From positions 3,453,501 to 3,517,500 of the forward strand of contig NZ_CP019334.1 of the NCBI RefSeq assembly GCF_002163675.1: DNA of 64,000 nucleotides, written 5' to 3'. Both the position numbers and the translations under genes were made by a program. The notes under the pieces are model-generated. The model was not told where the DNA came from, searched no databases, and saw only the letters and a list, made by a program, of their open reading frames with translations. Origin of the DNA: Polaribacter sp. SA4-12. Lineage in GTDB: Bacteria > Bacteroidota > Bacteroidia > Flavobacteriales > Flavobacteriaceae. Positions 60,739 to 64,000 of this stretch are shown here, piece by piece. Every line of letters begins with the position of its first letter. Position 1 is the stretch's first letter.

Positions 60739-62015
60739 TGAGGTTTAAAAACATTTTCTTTTTTCTTTTTTTATCATTTTCATCTCTTATCTTTTCGCAA
60801 GAAAAAGTAATTATTGATGTGAAAATTCAAGGAGTGAAAAAGATAAAAGAATCATTTATTCATAAATTATTACAAACCAAAAAAGGAACAACTTTAGATT
60901 CTTTATCTATCGAAAAGGATATTATTCTTTTAAAAAGATTACCTGCAGTTAGTCATGTCTATTACCAAGTGTTTCATTCTCATGATAACTTTTATAACAT
61001 TTTTATAAATGTTGAAGAGAACTATACAGTTATACCTGAAGTCAATATTTGGACAACTACAAATGACCAATTTTCATACAAGCTAGGTTTATACGATTAT
61101 AATTTTTTAGGAAGAAATATCACGTTTGGTGGATTTTATCAGAATAACGGTTTTGATTCTTATGGGATTAACTTTAAAGCGCCCAACTTGTTTTCAAAAA
61201 AATGGGGCTTAGCAGTAAATCATCAAAATTGGAAAAGTGAAGAGCCGTTGTATTTTGGAGATAAAACAGCCAATTTTTTATACAATAATGTTTCTTTTGA
61301 AGTTTTAGGGTTATATCAAATCAACTTTAAGCATCAACTAAATTTTGGTGTAAATTTCTTTAACGAAAAATATCAATATTTATCAGGAGAAACAGATCCG
61401 TCAATTCCTAAAACTCCCATAAACTTAGATAAGGCATTGTTTAAGTTTGTGTATGAATTTAATAACTTAGATTTTTATTATCAATATGTAAGTGGTTTTA
61501 AGAGCATTTTATACACACAATATGTAGCAACAAAAAATAATTTTCAGGATAGTTTTTTTATTACTTGGAATGATTTTTTCTATTACAAAAGATTAGGCGG
61601 TAATGGTAATTGGGCAAATAGATTGCGTTTTGGTTTATCATCCAACGAAAAAACACCATTTGCTCCTTTTGCTCTAGATAATAATGTAAACTTACGTGGA
61701 GTTGGTATTTTAGTTGATAGAGGAACAGGTAGTTTTGTTTGGAATACAGAATACAGACATACAATTTATGATAAAGATTGGTTAGCAGTTCAAACCAATA
61801 TTTTTACTGATTTTGGTTCTTGGAGAAACCCTGGAGGTGAAATCAATGACTTTTTTAAGAGTGATAATATGAGAGTCTATTCTGGTATTGGTCTGCGTTT
61901 TATAAGTAAAAAAATATACAACGCTACTTTTAGAATTGATTATGGATTTAGATTATCTAACAACCCAGGGAATTCTAAAGGAGGTTTAGTATTTGGAATT
62001 GGGCAATATTTTTAA
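60738..62015 (+). CDS. Small Omp85-superfamily (BamA/TamA-like) protein
   Basis: A 425-residue outer-membrane protein. Signal peptide (FFFLFLSFSSLIFSQ), then one POTRA domain (residues 22-100: EKVIIDVKIQGVKKIKES, TTLDSLSIEKDIILLKRLPA, VFHSHDNFYNIFINVEEN) and a C-terminal 12-16-strand barrel with the Omp85 features NVNLRGVGILVDRGTG and GSFVWNTEYRHTIYD, LAVQTNIFTDFGSW and a terminal VFGIGQYF. The start is GTG at 60738, inside the stop of the preceding gene (TAGTG), so it is translationally coupled to the two-repeat lipoprotein. The single POTRA is fewer than BamA's five, closer to TpsB or PlpD partners. Confidence 0.82.
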   Translation: MRFKNIFFFLFLSFSSLIFSQEKVIIDVKIQGVKKIKESFIHKLLQTKKGTTLDSLSIEKDIILLKRLPAVSHVYYQVFHSHDNFYNIFINVEENYTVIPEVNIWTTTNDQFSYKLGLYDYNFLGRNITFGGFYQNNGFDSYGINFKAPNLFSKKWGLAVNHQNWKSEEPLYFGDKTANFLYNNVSFEVLGLYQINFKHQLNFGVNFFNEKYQYLSGETDPSIPKTPINLDKALFKFVYEFNNLDFYYQYVSGFKSILYTQYVATKNNFQDSFFITWNDFFYYKRLGGNGNWANRLRFGLSSNEKTPFAPFALDNNVNLRGVGILVDRGTGSFVWNTEYRHTIYDKDWLAVQTNIFTDFGSWRNPGGEINDFFKSDNMRVYSGIGLRFISKKIYNATFRIDYGFRLSNNPGNSKGGLVFGIGQYF

Positions 62016-62083
62016 TCTAAATTTAATATTCGTTTCTTATAATTTCGAAAGAAATACTTAGTTTTGCCTAAAATAAAATTAAG

Positions 62084-62809
62084 ATGAGAACTTTTGCAAT
62101 TGGAGATATTCATGGAGGCTTAAAAGCTTTAATTCAAGTTTTAAATAAACTAGAAATTAAAGAAGGAGATAAAATTATTTTCATGGGAGACTATGTAGAT
62201 GGTTGGAGTGAATCTGCACAAGTTGTTCAATTTTTAATTAATTTGTCAGAGAAATTTGATTGTGTTTTTATCAAAGGAAATCATGATGTTTGGTGTGAAG
62301 ATTGGTTAAAAAGAGGCGATGTAAACCCTTCTTGGTACATGCATGGAGGTAAAGAAACGATGGAAAGTTATGAAGTTTTTTCTACTGAAGAAAGAGAACA
62401 GCATCTTAATTTTTTCGAAAACTTACCTTTATATCATTTAGATGATAATAACAGATTGTTCTTACACGCAGGTTTTACTTCTTTACATGGAGTTGAAAAA
62501 GAGAAGTTTCCAGAATTATTTTATTTAGATAGATCTTTATGGGAAATGCTTTTGGTAATGGATAGAAGTATACCACAAGATTCTATTTTTTATCCTAAAA
62601 GATTACAACATTATAAAGAGATTTACATAGGTCATACACCAACTACTAATTATGATGAGTCATCACCAATAAATATTGAAAGTGTCTGGAATATTGATAC
62701 AGGAGCCGCTTTTAAAGGAAAAGTTACTGGAATGAATATTGATACAAAAGCCTATTTTCAAAGTGATAATTTACCTAGTTTGTATCCTGATGAAAAAGGA
62801 AGGAATTAA
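62084..62809 (+). CDS. Calcineurin-like metallophosphoesterase (PPP-type)
   Basis: A 241-residue phosphoesterase. Metal-binding motifs are FAIGDIHGGLKALI (GDxHG), IIFMGDYVDGWSES (GDxVDRG variant with Trp), FIKGNHDVWCEDWL (GNHE/D), then YMHGGKETMESY and IYIGHTPTTNY for the distal His ligands. The pattern matches serine/threonine protein phosphatases such as PrpA and also diadenosine tetraphosphatases. A TAGTTTTG -7 box is at 62059-62066. Confidence 0.88.
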   Translation: MRTFAIGDIHGGLKALIQVLNKLEIKEGDKIIFMGDYVDGWSESAQVVQFLINLSEKFDCVFIKGNHDVWCEDWLKRGDVNPSWYMHGGKETMESYEVFSTEEREQHLNFFENLPLYHLDDNNRLFLHAGFTSLHGVEKEKFPELFYLDRSLWEMLLVMDRSIPQDSIFYPKRLQHYKEIYIGHTPTTNYDESSPINIESVWNIDTGAAFKGKVTGMNIDTKAYFQSDNLPSLYPDEKGRN

Positions 62810-62837
62810 GTCTTTTTTATAAGTACTTAGAAACATA

Positions 62838-62883
62838 AAAAAAATCTCATTTAGAATCGTTAACGTTCTAAATGAGATTTTTT
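62838..62883. terminator. Bidirectional terminator between phosphoesterase and pyruvate carboxylase genes
   Basis: AAAATCTCATTTAGAA (62841-62856) pairs with TTCTAAATGAGATTTT (62866-62881), loop of nine bases, with A and T runs outside. The flanking genes are convergent. Confidence 0.85.
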
Positions 62884-62909
62884 GTTTTTAATAATGAGTA
62901 TCTATTTCA

Positions 62910-64000
62910 TTATTCAAGAGTTAAAATTAAATCATCAGAATTTACCATTACACCAGCTTTTACAACTATTTTGTTGATAGTTGTATCTTCTATTGCTGTA
63001 ATCGTAGTTTCCATTTTCATAGCTTCAATAATAAACAAAGGCTGATTTTTAGTAACCTTTTCTCCTTTTTTAACTAAAATAGTAGACAACATTCCTTGTA
63101 AAGGTGCTCCGATTTCTTTTGAGTTATTTTTATCAGCTTTAATATGTTCAACTTTATCAATCTTAATAGAAGTGTCTTTTACTTGCACAGATCTACCTTG
63201 TCCGTTTACTTTAAAATAAACAGTTACCATTCCGTCTTCATTCGGTTTTCCAACAGATTCTAAAGTAATTAATAATGTTTTTCCTTTTTCTAATTCAATA
63301 ATAATTTCTTCACCTCTTTCCATTCCGTAGAAGAAATTTTTGGTAGGCAAGTTTATTAAACTATCATATTTTAAATGTTTGTTATACGCATCTAAAAATA
63401 CTTTTGGATACAGTTTATAGGATAAGAAATCTGTGAAATCTATTGCTCTTCCTAAATCATTTTCGAATATTTTTCTAAAATCTGCATACTCTTTATCAAA
63501 ATCTATCGGTTCTAAATGTGCATTTGGTCTGTCTGTATATGGTTTTTCATCCTTTAAAATTAATTTTTGTAAATCTTTAGGGAAACCACCAACCGGCTGA
63601 CCTAAATCTCCTCTAAAGAAACTAACTACAGATTGTGGGAAAGAAATCGTATCACCACGTTCTAAAACATCTTGTACCGTTAAATGATTACTCACTAAAT
63701 ATTGAGCCATATCTCCAACTACTTTAGAACTTGGAGTTACTTTTACAATATCACCAAAAAGTAAGTTTACATCGCCATACATTTTTGTGATTTCATGAAA
63801 ACGATCTTCTAAACCTAAAGCTTGTGCTTGTGGTTTTAAATTAGAATATTGTCCACCAGGAATTTCGTGTTTAAAAACTTCTCCAGAACCAGATTTTAAA
63901 CCAGATTCAAAAGGATAATAATACTCTCTAACAGTTTCCCAATAATTAGAATATTCGTTTAAAGAATCAATATTTAAGTTGCTTTCTCTATCGTTGAATT
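62910..64000 (-). CDS. pyc: Pyruvate carboxylase, C-terminal part (5' end beyond window)
   Basis: Biotin enzyme that carboxylates pyruvate to oxaloacetate for the TCA cycle. The reading frame is open from the right edge to the stop at 62910, giving the last 362 residues. The internal ATG at 63782 is not a start: the frame continues upstream with GEVFKHEIPGGQYSNLKPQA and ALGLEDRFHEITKMYGDVNL, which is the end of the carboxyltransferase domain. Next come VVGDMAQYLVSNHL and an allosteric linker, and the C-terminal biotin carboxyl carrier domain has the biotinyl Lys in FIIEAMKMETTI. Orthologues have about 1150 residues. Confidence 0.95.
   Translation of the reverse strand, partial: FNDRESNLNIDSLNEYSNYWETVREYYYPFESGLKSGSGEVFKHEIPGGQYSNLKPQAQALGLEDRFHEITKMYGDVNLLFGDIVKVTPSSKVVGDMAQYLVSNHLTVQDVLERGDTISFPQSVVSFFRGDLGQPVGGFPKDLQKLILKDEKPYTDRPNAHLEPIDFDKEYADFRKIFENDLGRAIDFTDFLSYKLYPKVFLDAYNKHLKYDSLINLPTKNFFYGMERGEEIIIELEKGKTLLITLESVGKPNEDGMVTVYFKVNGQGRSVQVKDTSIKIDKVEHIKADKNNSKEIGAPLQGMLSTILVKKGEKVTKNQPLFIIEAMKMETTITAIEDTTINKIVVKAGVMVNSDDLILTLE

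Noticed and set aside
63710..63782. ATG at 63782 as the start of a short biotin-carrier protein
   Set aside because: The same frame is open to the window edge and encodes the end of the pyruvate carboxylase carboxyltransferase domain, so this is an internal Met.

Overview
The window is a chromosomal segment of a marine member of the Flavobacteriaceae (Bacteroidota), most like Polaribacter or a close relative. This rests on the low G+C content, the absence of Shine-Dalgarno sequences, promoters of the Bacteroidota form (TTG, 17-23 bases, TAnnTTTG), a complete gldKLMN type IX secretion/gliding locus, a separate porT, the exosortase-F pair, TamL, and an archaeal/eukaryotic-like ProRS. No phage, insertion sequence, CRISPR array or restriction system is visible. 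Nearly all genes are core or family-typical, so the unusual material lies mostly in the intergenic DNA.

Layout. 1-12.1 kb: fructose-bisphosphate aldolase (cut by the left edge), tamL, an rRNA/tRNA methyltransferase, a small membrane protein, porT-menG-nfu, an OmpP1/FadL porin, a Ser/Arg-rich lipoprotein and proS. 12.2-13.4 kb: a tandem duplication of promoter, tRNA-Glu(UUC), rpsT and terminator. 13.5-20.7 kb: the rod-shape operon purH-mreB-mreC-mreD-mrdA-rodA, read leftward. 20.7-22.6 kb: two 42-residue ORFs, a GAF-domain protein and the exosortase F pair. 22.6-26.1 kb: a probable copper/heavy-metal cluster (HYC_CC_PP protein, TonB-dependent receptor, HMA protein, metal-binding lipoprotein). 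26.2-33 kb, leftward: miaB, a sigma-54 activator, lptE, a TPR protein, secG, groES and groEL. 33.2-41.5 kb, rightward: topA, a degenerate arginase-fold protein and gldKLMN. 41.7-47.3 kb: an amine-oxidase-like flavoprotein, a DUF983 protein, an ABC-F ATPase, an ACC-deaminase-like PLP enzyme and a LysM glucosaminidase. 47.3-56.3 kb, leftward: a HAD phosphatase and LacI regulator, then a compact operon of a flavoprotein, a polyferredoxin, a YwqK-like repeat protein, two GT2 glycosyltransferases and a multi-membrane-span glycosyltransferase. 56.4-62.8 kb, rightward: a beta-barrel protein, a GH113-like lipoprotein, a universal stress protein, a two-repeat lipoprotein, a small Omp85 protein and a metallophosphoesterase. 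62.9-64 kb: the C-terminal part of pyruvate carboxylase, cut by the right edge.

Envelope biogenesis dominates: TamL, LptE, SecG, PorT, GldKLMN, Mre/Rod, FadL, TonB receptor, exosortase and Omp85. The strongest leads for new biology are: a 70-80 nt hairpin-shaped repeat found three times, each time downstream of a stop codon in the same orientation; a TAACCCACA..GTGGG hairpin that contains the stop codon of two different genes; the tRNA-Glu/rpsT duplication, identical over 387 bases but diverged at both ends; two adjacent 42-residue ORFs sharing a CCCCTAA leader; an arginase-fold protein with lost metal ligands beside the T9SS motor genes; and the overlapping redox/glycosyltransferase operon.
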